From positions 16,071-80,070 of the forward strand of contig NZ_WJFC01000038.1 in the NCBI RefSeq assembly GCF_009725235.1: 64,000 bases of DNA. Direction: 5' to 3'. Shown here one piece after another: positions 34,432 to 42,986 of the stretch (positions are counted from its first letter, which is position 1; each line of letters begins with the position of its first letter). The DNA is from Scytonema sp. UIC 10036 (GTDB lineage: Bacteria > Cyanobacteriota > Cyanobacteriia > Cyanobacteriales > Nostocaceae). The translations under genes and the position numbers were made by a program. A model generated the notes under the pieces. It worked only from the letters and a program-made list of their open reading frames with translations, did not search any database and was not told the origin of the DNA.

Positions 34432-35709
34432 TTAAGCAACAACCTGAGGTTCTCTCTCTTGTATGGTGACAACTTCCGGTAACAGATGAGTATAAAGATG
34501 AGTTAATCTGGAAGCAACACTTTGCCAGCTAAAAGCTATTTCTACACGCTGTCTGCCTGCTTCACCAAGGCGATCCCGCCACTCTGGATTGGTCAGAATG
34601 CGGTCAATAGCAAGGGCGAAAGCATCTTCATCCTTGGGAGGAGCAAGCAATCCTGTGACCTCAGGCACCACTGTAAATTGCAAACCACCAACATCACTTG
34701 CTACAACTGGAGTTCGGCTAGCCATTGCTTCAATGGCAACTAAACCAAAAGGTTCGTAGTGACTCGGGACTACACACACATCAGCCGCCGCGTAGTAAGA
34801 GGGTAGAACAGACTCATCAAGCCGACCTGGAAAGGCTGTGCAATTTTCTAATCCAAGTTCAGACACAATACTGGCAATGCGATCCCGCTCGATTCCATCA
34901 CTATAACCAGGACGGCTGCCACCCCCAATAATTAATTGTAGGTTAGCTACAGAATGCAAACTCGACTTTGCAAAAGCTCTGACCAGCGTTTCAATTCCCT
35001 TACGTTTATCAAAACGACCAACGTAGAGCACTACCTTCGCATCAGGAGCAATACCCAATGCTTGACGTGCTACAGATCGTTCTATCGAGCCAAAGTTATC
35101 GATATCCGTACCGCAAGGAATGATTTCTATGCGTCCAAGAGAGGAAACCAGCTTTCGCATGTGTTCCTGTTCTTGGGGGCTAGTAGCAACAACTCTATCT
35201 ACACTCTCCAGACAATTTTTTTCAACCGCCAGCCGGATACTGGCTATTGCTGGCATGTCAGCAACAGTACGGTACTTCACTGCTCCTAAGGAGTGGTATG
35301 TATGCACTTGGATCAATGGCTGGCGCTTTTTCAGTTCCATACCCACCCAGGAAGACAACCAATAGTGAGTGTGAACCAGAGAATACTGAAAACCTTGACT
35401 TTGCTGGAATGCTTGAAACTCTGCGATAAATTCAGGTAGATGATCCAGTAGGCTATCCCGACCTATAAACTCCATGGGACCTGCTTTCAGACGAATTGTT
35501 CGGCAGTTAGTTCCATGTTGGATAGTGGCTGCTTGCTCAGAACTACTGCGGCGAGTGAACATATCTACCTGCCAACCTTTTTGAGCTAGTGCATAACCTA
35601 CCTGACGGACGTATACGTTTTGTCCACCAGCCTCTTCTTGTCCTATTTCTGCAGCAGGATCTCCATCCACAGAAATCAAAGCGATGCGATGCTTTTTTGT
35701 CAGTAACAT
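34432..35709 (-). CDS. GT4 glycosyltransferase, sucrose-phosphate-synthase-like
   Basis: A 425-aa GT-B enzyme. The N-terminus ALISVDGDPAAEIGQEEAGG followed by QNVYVRQVGYALAQKGW is the pattern of the sucrose-phosphate synthase/sucrose synthase/MshA branch of GT4 (GQNVYVRE.). The C-terminal domain has VVLYVGRFDKRKGIETLVRA, FPGRLDESVLPSYYAAADVC and the E-x7-E donor site in HYEPFGLVAIEAMA. Length matches the short cyanobacterial SPS forms lacking the phosphatase domain, so synthesis of sucrose phosphate or a related osmolyte is likely, though other hexosyl transfers are possible. The gene is preceded by a 5' leader with a probable c-di-AMP riboswitch (35845-36105), which fits osmolyte control. 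Confidence 0.88.
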   Translation of the reverse strand: MLLTKKHRIALISVDGDPAAEIGQEEAGGQNVYVRQVGYALAQKGWQVDMFTRRSSSEQAATIQHGTNCRTIRLKAGPMEFIGRDSLLDHLPEFIAEFQAFQQSQGFQYSLVHTHYWLSSWVGMELKKRQPLIQVHTYHSLGAVKYRTVADMPAIASIRLAVEKNCLESVDRVVATSPQEQEHMRKLVSSLGRIEIIPCGTDIDNFGSIERSVARQALGIAPDAKVVLYVGRFDKRKGIETLVRAFAKSSLHSVANLQLIIGGGSRPGYSDGIERDRIASIVSELGLENCTAFPGRLDESVLPSYYAAADVCVVPSHYEPFGLVAIEAMASRTPVVASDVGGLQFTVVPEVTGLLAPPKDEDAFALAIDRILTNPEWRDRLGEAGRQRVEIAFSWQSVASRLTHLYTHLLPEVVTIQEREPQVVA

Positions 35710-35844
35710 AGTTAAAATTCACCACATGGCAATCTTTCCTGCCTCAGATATCTGAGTGGAGGTAGTATGACCCCTTACCCAAAGCTAAGGGCAGGTACAA
35801 CGAAGCGCACAGATACCAGCCAAGGATACCGACGAGAACAAGGC

Positions 35845-36105
35845 ATTACTTGTTAAGAATGCTGCTCGCTCAGTCTCCTCTCAATGCCGACGAAGTTAGC
35901 TGACGGGCTAGGACTGAGAGATGTCCCTCTTTACATAAGGATGAAATGCTCAGTAGGTCAGATGAAGTGTGAAAGGCTAGTTCTCATTTATCCTCGCTAC
36001 CTGACTCCTTATCCTTTTTAAAGATTAGCCCCAACGGTGGTTCCTCCGCTCCAGGCTTACCTATGGGAACACTGTGTTTAAGGCAAACCGTGAATTAGGC
36101 AGACC
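35845..36105 (-). promoter_or_regulatory. Cyclic di-AMP riboswitch (ydaO/yuaA type)
   Basis: On the minus strand, 5' to 3': GCCTAATTCACGG, then GGAGCGGAGGAACCACCGTT and GGGGCTAATC, an AAGGATAAGGAG segment, and further down CCCGTCAGCTAACTTCGTCG with GGCATTGAGAGGAGACTGAG. This order (GAGCGG-GGAACC-A, GGGG-TAATC, CCGTCAGCTAAC-TCG, GAGAGGA) is the conserved skeleton of the ydaO motif, known to bind c-di-AMP and usually to switch expression off. A hairpin AGCATTCTTAACAAGTAATGCC directly follows (about 35840-35862). It ends about 135 nt before the GT4 start. Exact ends are estimates. Confidence 0.85.
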
Positions 36106-36635
36106 GATCTATATTGTTAAGAATCTAACTCGTAACCTTCACATAAGTCAACCTTTTTTAAGGAAGACTTCCTTTAGCAACAAACATTGCTACTCTCCAA
36201 TGCGTTATATTGCAAGTTGTGTAATTCTGGTAACTGTTTGACAAGACAAGCTTGGTGCAACAAGTTATGGATAAACAATGTATTAAGTACGACCTCCATC
36301 TAAGATATATCCTTCTTAGAAAGAAATTTCAACATTTTAACATAAGTTAGCATAAATATATTAATTTTCTTTAAAAGGAATTATATGAATTACTTTTTAA
36401 TCTGTTTTTTTATTGCCAACAATAACATTTTTTATATCTAAAGAGAGATGTAAAAAAGTCTGTTTTGTTGGAAAGATTAACCGATAGGGTGAGGCCTCGT
36501 AGGAAAACTCAACAAATGTCTGTAAATGTTGGGTTTCGTTCCTCAACCCAACCTACTGGATGCGAAGCTTACCGAAGAGATTGCTGACGCCAAGCTCCTC
36601 TGAGTCTGCAAACTCGAGTATTTGTCCAGTGCAAG
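36106..36635. other. Intergenic region upstream of the riboswitch
   Basis: AT-rich between about 36120 and 36470, presumably holding the promoter of the riboswitch-controlled GT4 gene. No gene is seen. Confidence 0.5.
36528..36556. repeat. GTTGGGTTTCGTTCCTCAACCCAAC-type palindromic repeat
   Basis: GTTGGGTT and AACCCAAC form an 8-bp stem around a short loop, continuing as CTAC. This is a common dispersed cyanobacterial repeat, seen once here, just after the end of the GH31 remnant. Confidence 0.75.
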
Positions 36636-37809
36636 TCACTTCCCGATCGTCAACCCGTAGACATTGTGCGCTTCGCGGTGATCCCCGCCCCTACCTTCCA
36701 TATAATGTTGCGTTACTTTAGGAAGTGAGCGATCGCCCCAAGCAATAAAAGCAGCTGGTTCATTCATATCGTGCCAAAAACCAGCGACACCCACATCCAG
36801 CAAATATTGATATTGCCGACTCCACCATCTCCGAACTTTGGGGTTAGTAAAATCTGGAAATACACACCAACCAGGCCAAACAGGTGCGACAACAAGTTTA
36901 CCATTGGGGCGTTTGCAAAATCCGTCCAGTATTTGACCTTCCAAAAATAAATTACTGTGACGGCTGTACTTAATACCTGGATTGAGAATTGCAATACATC
37001 GCACCCCAAGTTCTTTGAGTTCTTGTGTAAAACTTCCTAATTTAGGAAAGCGATCGGGATCGATAGTAAAAGCTCTGTTGCCGACTTGACAATCTATATC
37101 TAAATGAATAGCACTTAAAGGCAAATTGCGATCTTGAAATGCTTGGGCTTCTTCTCGGATTTTTTCTTCTGTACGGTATCCCCATTTAGATTGATGATAA
37201 CCTAAAGCCCAGAGAGGAGGTAAAGGGGCACGCCCAGTTAATTCTGTGTAGCGTTCTAAAAGTTGAGCAGGTACACCATACGTAAAGTAATAACGTAGCG
37301 ATCCCCTCTCAAAATTAGCAACAGCAGTTTCTCCAAAGGTAAAATAAGCGTCAAAAGAGTTTTCATAAAAAATTCAGATAACTGCCAAAAGAGTGCAAAC
37401 CCAAATACACGGGAATACATAGATACATCGGATCTGAACCAGGACCATATATACCCGCAGCATCATAGTTCCACATCCGATATGTTTTTGGTTGTTGCTT
37501 CTCATTTTTAGCAGGAAATGGCATAAGGAATAGGTGGTACACTGGGTTTCCAATCAACTCGAACAAACTCTTCAGTTAGAAATGTAATTCTGCAAGTTCA
37601 AAATAGAAATTAGCACCTCTGTCTGTCAGTTCAGTACGATTAAGTTTTCCAGGCTTATTAAATCCTTTTTCTGTAGAACGCTTGAAAAATTTGCGTTCTA
37701 TGTTGTCTCGTTTGCAAGAATAAAGAAGTGCATGAGGCGTGTATTTGAAGTAAAAGAGAGAACCCCAAAAAAACTTTAGCTTTAGTTGAATTTCCTTAAG
37801 ACTATTCAT
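36636..37809 (-). pseudogene. Glycoside hydrolase family 31 (alpha-glucosidase-like), decayed
   Basis: Pieces of one GH31 gene lie in order on the minus strand. From 37809: GSLFYFKYTPHALLYSCKRD with a stop after ELHF (37576). Then GPGSDPMYLCIPVYLG to a stop near 37363. After one extra T in the T6 run near 37366 the frame changes and goes on through NSFDAYFTFGETAV, LPPLWALGYHQSKWGY, AIHLDIDCQ and the nucleophile motif WHDMNEP. The text ends at HNVYG with the C-terminal half missing. At least two frame changes and a 3' truncation mean it is not functional. GH31 enzymes hydrolyse alpha-glucosides; the parent gene would have been about 780 codons. Confidence 0.85.
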
Positions 37810-37910
37810 AATATAATTTGAGTTATTAGTCCTTTGTAAGGATATTATGGCGTTGCTGAAGGAGCAAATAATTTATATTCTCATTCAGCAATGCCCAATA
37901 TAGATTGCCT

Positions 37911-38246
37911 TTAGGCACAGACTTTCTTCACACTGGCAAGCTGGTTAGCCTTATCCCACCAAGCCCGCAATTTTGGAGTTTGAGCAACGATCTCCTCAAA
38001 CTCTGGTGCCTGCAAGAGGTAGATAAAAATGGGAATCAGGAAGAAATCGGCAAGAGTGACTTGGCTACCAAGCAAGTATGGGCTGGCAACAGCTAGAGCT
38101 TCGATTGCCTCTACAGCCGTTTTTGCAGGTGCAACAGCATTTTTTACCTTATCTTCATCTGTCTTACCACCCTGACTTGGTACGATGAATCGCTGAATCA
38201 CAATTGTGAGGATTGCAGGAGCATAGAGATAGCTATCAATAATCTG
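37911..38246 (-). pseudogene. Glutathione S-transferase, C-terminal fragment
   Basis: From 38246 the frame reads QIIDSYLYAPAILTIVIQRF, then KTDEDKVKNAVAPA, ALAVASPYLLGSQVTLADFF and a helical end (LRAWWDKANQLASVK), the all-helical C-terminal domain of a GST. The thioredoxin-fold N-terminal domain with the glutathione-binding site is absent. The fragment is joined directly, in another frame, to the tail of the DUF2795 gene (38198-38431), so a deletion fused the two. Translation could only begin inside, for example at TTG 38201. The substrate is not determinable. Confidence 0.8.
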
Positions 38247-38431
38247 CCAATTGCTTGGCTCACATCCGTGGGTGTTTCGTATTGCTGATTTGGCAAACGC
38301 CTCAAAGCCCGAAGAACTCCCTCATCAACGCCTTTTTCCTCAGCGTAAAAAATTAAGTCTTTCTTGCTTACCGGATATTGAACTTCATTCAAGCTTTTCT
38401 GTAGCTGTACGTGGTTTACTCTAATCATCAT
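38198..38431 (-). CDS. DUF2795 protein with altered C-terminus
   Basis: A 77-aa protein starting MMIRVNHVQLQKSLNEVQYP. The PVSKKDLIFYAEEKGVDEGVLRALRRLPNQQYETPTDVSQAIG core is that of DUF2795, a small helical domain common in cyanobacteria and actinobacteria, of unknown function. After SQAIG the normal end is replaced by RLLIAISMLLQSSQL, which is the GST gene read out of frame. The domain itself looks complete, so the protein may still work with a foreign hydrophobic tail. Confidence 0.8.
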   Translation of the reverse strand: MMIRVNHVQLQKSLNEVQYPVSKKDLIFYAEEKGVDEGVLRALRRLPNQQYETPTDVSQAIGRLLIAISMLLQSSQL

Positions 38432-38794
38432 GACAACCTCCTATAAATGGATTGGGACTCACACTAATTTCTCTGGTCGTAAAATAAATGCGTTACGCAT
38501 TCTAGCGTTAAGCCTCCCGCTTCTAGCGCACTCAGTTCATAGATCCACAATCTACTCTGAAGCGACAAAAAATGATTGTGAAGATACCTACTGTTCATCA
38601 GACCAGTTTAATGTTGAGTTTATTCGTTAATTAAGATACAAATTTTTGGACTATTTGAACTTCCTACTACTGGAGGAAAAAAATCAAAAATTTACCTAGA
38701 TACTTTTTCTAACATCTATCGCAAGAAATAAATTCATGTTTGAATTTCTTATAAGTACAATTGCTTGAAAATATCAAAGCACTTTTTGACTTAA
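38432..38794. other. Intergenic region
   Basis: No gene supported. A 66-codon plus-strand frame at 38430-38630 has no recognisable features. The left part presumably carries the DUF2795 promoter. Confidence 0.4.
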
Positions 38795-39229
38795 TTACTC
38801 TTGATTTTGGGGAATTAACAACATCACTTCCCTTAAAATTTCTTCAAAACCACGTATAGACATAGGTTTGACAAAATATAAGCTGATGCCAAAAGCAGCA
38901 AACCGCTTGGCGTTATCTGTATCTGTAGAACTGCTCATGACAACAATCGGTAAATCCTTAAAATCATCTTGTTGTCTAATCCACGTCACTAGCTCTAACC
39001 CAGATATGCGAGGCATTCTTGTATCTGTTAAAACGACGCTCGGCAATGGGTAAATATTTCTGTCCCCATAGGAACCTTCACCTAGCAAATAGCTGATAGC
39101 CTCATCCCCGCTTGTCACGCTTTTTAAGGACATCTGTAAGTTGGTTCTTACAGCAGCACGTTGAATAAAAAGTAAATCATCAGGGCTATCCTCAACCACT
39201 AGCACGGTAGGTAACTTGGTATCACTCAT
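38795..39229 (-). CDS. Single-domain response regulator (CheY-like)
   Basis: A 144-aa receiver domain from ATG 39229 (MSDTKLPTVLVVEDSPDDLL). It has the acidic pair ED near residue 14, the phosphoacceptor Asp in VVLTDTRMPRISG, the Ser/Thr site VVMSSSTD and the Lys in YFVKPM. No output domain is attached, so it relays phosphate or acts by protein contact. The long YLLGEGSYGDRNIYPLPSVV loop before the phosphoacceptor is of the Rcp1-like/hybrid-kinase-associated type; Rcp1 partners the phytochrome Cph1. No histidine kinase gene is adjacent, so its partner is unknown. Confidence 0.93.
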   Translation of the reverse strand: MSDTKLPTVLVVEDSPDDLLFIQRAAVRTNLQMSLKSVTSGDEAISYLLGEGSYGDRNIYPLPSVVLTDTRMPRISGLELVTWIRQQDDFKDLPIVVMSSSTDTDNAKRFAAFGISLYFVKPMSIRGFEEILREVMLLIPQNQE

Positions 39230-39594
39230 CCTAAACCTCTTTGTCATAAGTACAAAACTACATATTAAGTACATAAGTTAACAAAGCATACCCTGGCAAA
39301 AGAAAAAGTTAATTTTATAATCGAATTAGAGGTTATACCATTTTACGAAAAGGATAATACAAAGTAGTATGTAGAGACGCAGCAGGGTGCATCTTTACAA
39401 ATTTGTGTGTATCGCGATGAAAGTGAAATGATATTAATGACTAAAAGCCGATTTTTTGAAAAAGAGAATGTTTTGCTCTGATTCCCAGAGTCGCATAACT
39501 TGTATTCAAAATCACTTATGACACCTCATAGAATAAATATAATACTTGTGAAAAATTTATTTCCAGTATTTCCTCTGAACTGCGAGGAATCCAA
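39230..39594. other. Divergent promoter region (response regulator / hppD)
   Basis: About 365 bp between divergently read genes. It must carry promoters for both directions. I could not assign a specific site or repeat. Confidence 0.45.
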
Positions 39595-40686
39595 ATGATT
39601 GACTTCTGCCCTATTAAATGCTTCGACCACCTTGAGTTTTATGTTGGAAATGCAAGGCAAGCAGCACTGTTCTATTCCAAGTTTTTTGGGTTTACCAATA
39701 CAGCTTATCGGGGTTTAGAAACTGGCAGCCGTGAAGTAACATCCTATGTGATGCAGCAAGGAGAGACGCGCTTTGTTTTAAGTGCAGCACTCTTTGCCAA
39801 CCATCCCATCTCGCAAAGCGTGCTGAAGCACGGTGATGGAGTTGCGATCGTCGCTTTTGAAGTGCCAGATGCTACAAGCGCTTATAAAGAAACAACCAGA
39901 CGGGGTGCTGTAGGAGCGATCGCACCGACTGAAGAAGAAGATGGATATGGTGTGTTGCGTTATGCGGCTGTCCATTCCTACGGTGATGTCTTGATTAAGT
40001 TTGTGGAACGGAGCGATTACTCTGGAATCTTTGCTCCTGGCTTTATACCTCGATACCCAGCCAACAGTAATAACTCTGTAGGTTTATGCAATATCGATCA
40101 CATTGTAGGCAACGTCGAATTAGGTGCGATGAACAAATGGGTACAGTTTTTCACTGATACAATGGGTTTTAACCTCCTAGTGCATTTTGACGATGAGGCA
40201 ATTTCCACAGAGTACTCAGCCTTAATGTCTAAAGTGATGCAAAACGGTACGGGTAAGATTAAATTACCAATTAACGAACCAGCCAAAGGGAAACGCAAAT
40301 CTCAGATTGAAGAGTACTTAGAATATAATAACGGCCCAGGAGTACAGCACATTGCCTGCGCGACTCATAACATTATAGAAACAGTCTCTCAATTAAAAAA
40401 AGCCGGGTTGGAGTTTCTGCACGTACCGAGAACTTATTACGAAAACTTGAAAGAGCGAGTGGGTGACATTGATGAGCCGATTGAGCAACTAGCAGATTTG
40501 GGCATTTTAGTAGATAGGGATGAAGATGGGTATTTACTCCAGATTTTCACTCAGCCCGTGCAAGATCGACCAACGCTTTTCTTTGAAGTGATTCAGCGCC
40601 ATGGAGCACAAGGTTTTGGTGAAGGCAACTTCAAAGCCCTGTTTGAAGCGATAGAACGCGAACAAGCGATGCGGGGTAATTTATGA
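39595..40686 (+). CDS. hppD: 4-hydroxyphenylpyruvate dioxygenase
   Basis: A 363-aa enzyme that converts 4-hydroxyphenylpyruvate and oxygen to homogentisate and CO2. It has two vicinal-oxygen-chelate halves; the iron ligands are His169 (IDHIVGN), His252 (VQHIACAT) and Glu331 (LFFEVIQR), and the C-terminal QGFGEGNFKALFEAIE helix that closes the active site is present. In cyanobacteria homogentisate feeds tocopherol or can be broken down. The immediately following gene is homogentisate dioxygenase (34 bp later), so here breakdown of tyrosine seems at least one purpose. ATG start 39595. It heads a probable four-gene operon. Confidence 0.97.
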   Translation: MIDFCPIKCFDHLEFYVGNARQAALFYSKFFGFTNTAYRGLETGSREVTSYVMQQGETRFVLSAALFANHPISQSVLKHGDGVAIVAFEVPDATSAYKETTRRGAVGAIAPTEEEDGYGVLRYAAVHSYGDVLIKFVERSDYSGIFAPGFIPRYPANSNNSVGLCNIDHIVGNVELGAMNKWVQFFTDTMGFNLLVHFDDEAISTEYSALMSKVMQNGTGKIKLPINEPAKGKRKSQIEEYLEYNNGPGVQHIACATHNIIETVSQLKKAGLEFLHVPRTYYENLKERVGDIDEPIEQLADLGILVDRDEDGYLLQIFTQPVQDRPTLFFEVIQRHGAQGFGEGNFKALFEAIEREQAMRGNL

Positions 40687-40720
40687 TGCACCAAATACAG
40701 GGAGCTTAGGGGATGAGAGC

Positions 40721-41884
40721 ATGACTTACTACTATAAATTAGGAAATATTCCCCACAAGCGACACATTCAATTTCGACAACCCGATGGTTCTTTATATCA
40801 TGAAGAATTAATGGGGATGCGAGGTTTTTCAGGCGTTCAATCCTTGCTGTATCATTTACGTCCACCTACACAAATACAGAAAATTTTGTTAGAGAGGACA
40901 GTAAACGTGTCCTATGAAGAATCAAGTCCCCTCTGTCACCGCCATCTACGCACGGCAACAGTAGAATCGGGGACAGATGCTGTAGAGGCGCGTGTTCTGT
41001 TAATGGCAAATGTAGATGTCTGCATATCAATTGCTCGACCGACATTGCCGATGCCATACTGGTATCGATGTGCTCATGGTGATGAAGTAATATTCATCCA
41101 TGATGGCACTGGTGTATTAGAGAGCCAGTACGGGATTGTACACTATCAAGTAGGAGATTATTTAGTTATTCCTGCTGGTGTACTGTGGCGAATTATACCA
41201 AACGCCAATGTAGAACAGCGAATGCTTGTGATTGAGGCTAGCGGACACATAGAACCACCCGCTAGATATCTCAATCGTTACGGGCAATTTCTCGAACATT
41301 CTCCCTATAATGAACGCGATATTCGACCACCAGAGAAGTTAGAGACTCATGACGAGGTAGGTGAATTTGAGGTGCGGGTCAAAACCAGAGATAGAATTAT
41401 CAGCTATCTCTATCACCATCATCCTCTAGATGTTGTGGGATGGGATGGCCATCTTTATCCCTTTGCGTTTAGCATTGAGAATTTTGAACCCATCACGGGC
41501 AGAATTCACCAGCCCCCTCCAGTACATCAAACCTTTGAGGCTCCTGGCTTTGTTATCTGTTCCTTTGTGCCACGCCTTTTTGATTATCACCCTCTGGCAA
41601 TTCCGGCTCCTTATAACCATTCCAATGTTGATTCCGATGAGGTAATTTACTACGTATCAGGAAACTTTATGTCCCGGAAGGGGATAGAGCGATCGTCAAT
41701 GACCATTCATCCCAGTGGTATTCCTCACGGCCCCCATCCAGGAATGTACGAAGGTTCCATTGGTAAAGACCGTACTAACGAGCTTGCTGTAATGATTGAT
41801 ACGTTTCGACCATTGCAACTGACAAAACAAGCCCTAGCGTTGGAAGATAAAGACTACACCTATAGTTGGATTTACCCCCCTTAA
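40721..41884 (+). CDS. hmgA: Homogentisate 1,2-dioxygenase
   Basis: A 387-aa cupin-fold enzyme that opens the homogentisate ring to maleylacetoacetate. Family text includes LGNIPHKRHIQFR, MGMRGFSGVQSLLYH, and the C-terminal iron region with HSNVDSDEVIYYVSGNF and HPSGIPHGPHPG, where His300, Glu307 and His336 are candidate ligands. It lies 34 bp downstream of hppD, the previous enzyme of the pathway. The next steps (maleylacetoacetate isomerase and fumarylacetoacetase) are not in the window. It is shorter than the animal enzyme (about 440 aa), as usual for this bacterial branch. Confidence 0.93.
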   Translation: MTYYYKLGNIPHKRHIQFRQPDGSLYHEELMGMRGFSGVQSLLYHLRPPTQIQKILLERTVNVSYEESSPLCHRHLRTATVESGTDAVEARVLLMANVDVCISIARPTLPMPYWYRCAHGDEVIFIHDGTGVLESQYGIVHYQVGDYLVIPAGVLWRIIPNANVEQRMLVIEASGHIEPPARYLNRYGQFLEHSPYNERDIRPPEKLETHDEVGEFEVRVKTRDRIISYLYHHHPLDVVGWDGHLYPFAFSIENFEPITGRIHQPPPVHQTFEAPGFVICSFVPRLFDYHPLAIPAPYNHSNVDSDEVIYYVSGNFMSRKGIERSSMTIHPSGIPHGPHPGMYEGSIGKDRTNELAVMIDTFRPLQLTKQALALEDKDYTYSWIYPP

Positions 41885-41885
41885 T

Positions 41886-41940
41886 CCCCCCTTAGAAAGG
41901 GGGGAAATTGAATTCCCAGTTCCCTCCCCTTTCCAAGGGG
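41886..41940. repeat. C-/G-run inverted repeats after hmgA
   Basis: CCCCCCTTAGAAAGGGGGG (41886-41904) and CCCCTTTCCAAGGGG (41926-41940) are two successive hairpins of a type widespread in cyanobacterial intergenic DNA. They may attenuate or terminate transcription between hmgA and the next gene. Confidence 0.8.
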
Positions 41941-41984
41941 AGGGTTAGGGTGGGGTAATCATACGTAACACAAGTATAAAGATT

Positions 41985-42896
41985 ATGACTAATACACATC
42001 TAAATACCACAAACCCTTTAACCATCTCCTCACGCATCGAAAAGCGATCGCACCGAGGCGAATTAACTCAAAAACAAGTAGATAACTTCCAAGATTTCCT
42101 CACCAAAATCAACCAAGAATTTTTACAACACCGCATTATCACCAACAACACCTATACTCGTTGGTTTTCTTACGGTACAGCCACAGACAAAGAACTGCGT
42201 TATTTCATTCAGCAATTCTCAGTATTCTCCAATCAGTTCCTCATAGCAGCACTGTTAAAAGCTATTAACTCACCCACTATCGAGCAGTCGCGCAAGAGTC
42301 GCGAGATATTGCTAAACGAACTAGGCGTAATTTATCGCAAGCCAGATCGATCCATCGACAGCAATCTAAGTCAGACAGAAGAGGACAAAGATCGAGAAGG
42401 AGATCCCGAATTAGTCAGTACCGAAGGTACAGTAGACGGTGGTATTTGTCGTTTCCGCGCCGCACATTTTGAATGGCTGGTCAATTTAGCTGAAGGTTTG
42501 GGGTTACATTACGAAGAGATTGGCAAACGCAAGCACGGAAGTTCTACAACCTTACACTTCTGCAATGAACTGCAACGTCTTTATGGAAGCGATGACCCAC
42601 ATATAGCTGAAGGTGCTAGTTTTGCAGTAGAAAACTGGGCAGCAGCAGGCTTTTGGCAGGAATTAGAAGAAGGACTCACGCGCATTAAGCAAGCACGATA
42701 CCCACAACTGCGTTTGGCATTCTTCAGTTGGCACAATCGTGTCGAGATGCAACACGCCGGACACACTCTGGAAGAACTTGAAGCAGTTTATTTTCAAGCT
42801 GACTTTGACCAAGCCAAGTTCATGCAGGGAGGACGAGAAATTCTTGATGCCATTGCTGTTTTTGGGATGGTTTGGAGGCGGATCGTCTTGGAATGA
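41985..42896 (+). CDS. Haem-oxygenase-like iron enzyme (HDO / TENA-like superfamily)
   Basis: A 303-aa all-helical protein. Helices carry candidate metal ligands: RFRAAHFEWLVNLAEGLGL, the ENWAAAGFWQELEEGL segment, and FSWHNRVEMQHAGHTLEELE, where His and Glu residues on successive turns fit the haem-oxygenase-like diiron oxidase family (the CADD/PqqC-like fold). Such enzymes perform O2-dependent oxidations or oxidative cleavages; some make p-aminobenzoate, others cleave fatty acids or amino acids. Its place between hmgA and an acyl-CoA ligase suggests it works on an aromatic or acyl intermediate. The specific reaction is unknown. ATG 41985 chosen; an acidic insert EEDKDREGDPELVSTEG sits in the middle. 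Confidence 0.8.
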   Translation: MTNTHLNTTNPLTISSRIEKRSHRGELTQKQVDNFQDFLTKINQEFLQHRIITNNTYTRWFSYGTATDKELRYFIQQFSVFSNQFLIAALLKAINSPTIEQSRKSREILLNELGVIYRKPDRSIDSNLSQTEEDKDREGDPELVSTEGTVDGGICRFRAAHFEWLVNLAEGLGLHYEEIGKRKHGSSTTLHFCNELQRLYGSDDPHIAEGASFAVENWAAAGFWQELEEGLTRIKQARYPQLRLAFFSWHNRVEMQHAGHTLEELEAVYFQADFDQAKFMQGGREILDAIAVFGMVWRRIVLE

Positions 42897-42898
42897 AG

Positions 42899-42985
42899 CG
42901 GTGAGGGGGATGAGGGGATGAGGGGGATGAGGGGGATGAGGGGACAAGGGAGACAAGGGAGACAAGGGGACAAGGGGACAAGGGA
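42899..42985 (+). repeat. GGGGATGA / GGGGACAA tandem repeats
   Basis: A purine-only run of 7-9-mers: several GGGGATGA-type units, then GGAGACAA and GGGGACAA units, ending at GGGAAATGAGG. It bridges the stop of the HDO gene and the likely start of the ligase gene. Confidence 0.9.
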
Positions 42986-42986
42986 A

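Noticed and set aside
37911..38246. GST fragment as maleylacetoacetate isomerase of the homogentisate pathway
   Set aside because: Tempting because maiA is a GST relative, but the fragment lacks the N-terminal active-site domain, lies on the other strand outside the operon, and shows no zeta-class signature.
42899..42985. Possible CRISPR-like array
   Set aside because: Units are 7-9 bp without spacers; this is a simple tandem repeat. No CRISPR array or cas gene was seen anywhere in the window.
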